A stretch of DNA of 64,000 nt from BJGO01 sp964640655 (GTDB lineage Bacteria; Bacteroidota; Bacteroidia; Chitinophagales; UBA10324). Where the stretch lies: NCBI GenBank assembly GCA_964640655.1, contig CAZXFT010000011.1, positions 43,391 through 107,390 of the forward strand, written 5' to 3'. The notes under the pieces are model-generated. The model made no database searches and was not told the origin of the DNA. It saw only the letters and a program-made list of their open reading frames with translations. The translations under genes were made by a program, and so were the position numbers. Of this stretch, positions 63,870 to 64,000 are shown piece by piece (position 1 is the first letter of the stretch; every line of letters starts with the position of its first letter).

Positions 63870-64000
63870 GGAAACGGAGAAGGGATTGACGGAAACGGAA
63901 AAGGGATTGACGGAAATGGAAAAAGGATTGACGGAAACGGAAAAAGGATTGACGGAAACGGAAAAGGGATTGACGGAAACGGAAAAGGGATTGACGGAAA
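63870..64000 (+). repeat. 21-bp tandem repeat (minisatellite), continues past the window
   Basis: Six complete copies (starts 63870, 63891, 63912, 63933, 63954, 63975) and the first 5 nt of a seventh. Unit: GGAAACGGAAAA followed by GGGATTGAC. Changes are few (A for G at two sites, T for C once). 17 of 21 bases are purines. The unit is 7 codons long. The frame ETEKGLT stays open from 63853, with an ATG at 63916, to the window end; a degenerate copy (TEKVLAE) precedes the perfect copies in that frame. It could be the beginning of a coding repeat or a noncoding satellite. Confidence 0.9.

Noticed and set aside
63870..64000. CRISPR array
   Set aside because: Units are head-to-tail with no spacers and no dyad symmetry; a plain minisatellite.

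Overview
The window reads as chromosomal DNA of a member of the Bacteroidota. The evidence is the gliding-motility lipoprotein GldH, several secreted proteins ending in type IX secretion system (T9SS) sorting domains of type A and type B, a TonB-dependent receptor with an N-terminal carboxypeptidase-regulatory-like domain, an IPExxxDY-type protein next to acpP-fabF-rnc, and many promoters that fit the Bacteroidota -7 element TAnnTTTG. Strong Shine-Dalgarno sequences are scarce. Base composition looks even, and I saw no insertion sequence, prophage or CRISPR array. Most of the window is housekeeping.

Layout. 1-6.6 kb: end of rlmD, a secreted beta-helix-like T9SS protein, then gldH, ricT, holB and a glutathione peroxidase on the minus strand. 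6.6-10.6 kb: a large TonB-dependent receptor, a YiiX-like cysteine peptidase lipoprotein and a GNAT acetyltransferase. 10.6-12.4 kb: tRNA-Pro, tRNA-Ser and dnaA. 12.4-16.2 kb: a minus-strand operon with a membrane protein, a methylmalonyl-CoA mutase large subunit lacking the B12 domain, and a 5'-nucleotidase split into two genes. 16.4-19.4 kb: two secreted proteins, one with an S74 intramolecular chaperone. 19.4-26.1 kb: two GH3-type acyl-adenylating enzymes flanking a TlpA-like protein and a beta-CASP metallo-hydrolase, then a LysE exporter. 26.1-28.7 kb: the least ordered part, with a decayed gene, an unusual Cys-rich lipoprotein-like protein and small fragments. 28.7-32.2 kb: korA/korB and an HD-domain protein. 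32.3-37.2 kb: an S10 ribosomal protein operon that stops after rplP at a terminator. 37.4-43.3 kb: recR, a glycosyltransferase fused to a degenerate sugar-phosphate transferase, and a repeat-rich T9SS type B protein. 43.4-55.7 kb: lipoprotein, MazG-like protein, helicase-nuclease, secreted M43 metalloprotease, YifB, ThiL and small proteins. 55.8-61.9 kb: acpP-fabF-rnc, tRNA-Phe, rplM-rpsI-rpsB-tsf and pyrH. 61.9-64 kb: an MBL-fold enzyme, an unknown regulatory-like-domain protein and a 21-bp tandem repeat running off the end.

The most interesting signals are regulatory. Two promoters, before the secreted beta-helix-like protein and before the TonB receptor, carry direct repeats of TTAACA spaced exactly 11 bp and placed the same distance from the -7 element. 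This looks like a PhoB/PhoP-type box and suggests that the two genes form a phosphate-starvation pair, although four minus-strand genes separate them. Three growth-related promoters (rpsJ operon, rplM operon, tRNA-Ser) share the exact block TTTGCCGTCCC, a GC-rich discriminator suited to stringent control. Several other genes have a -7-like element only 4-7 nt before the start codon, which points to leaderless mRNAs. Structural oddities are the broken S10/spc operon, the glycosyltransferase fusion, the split nucleotidase and the terminal minisatellite.
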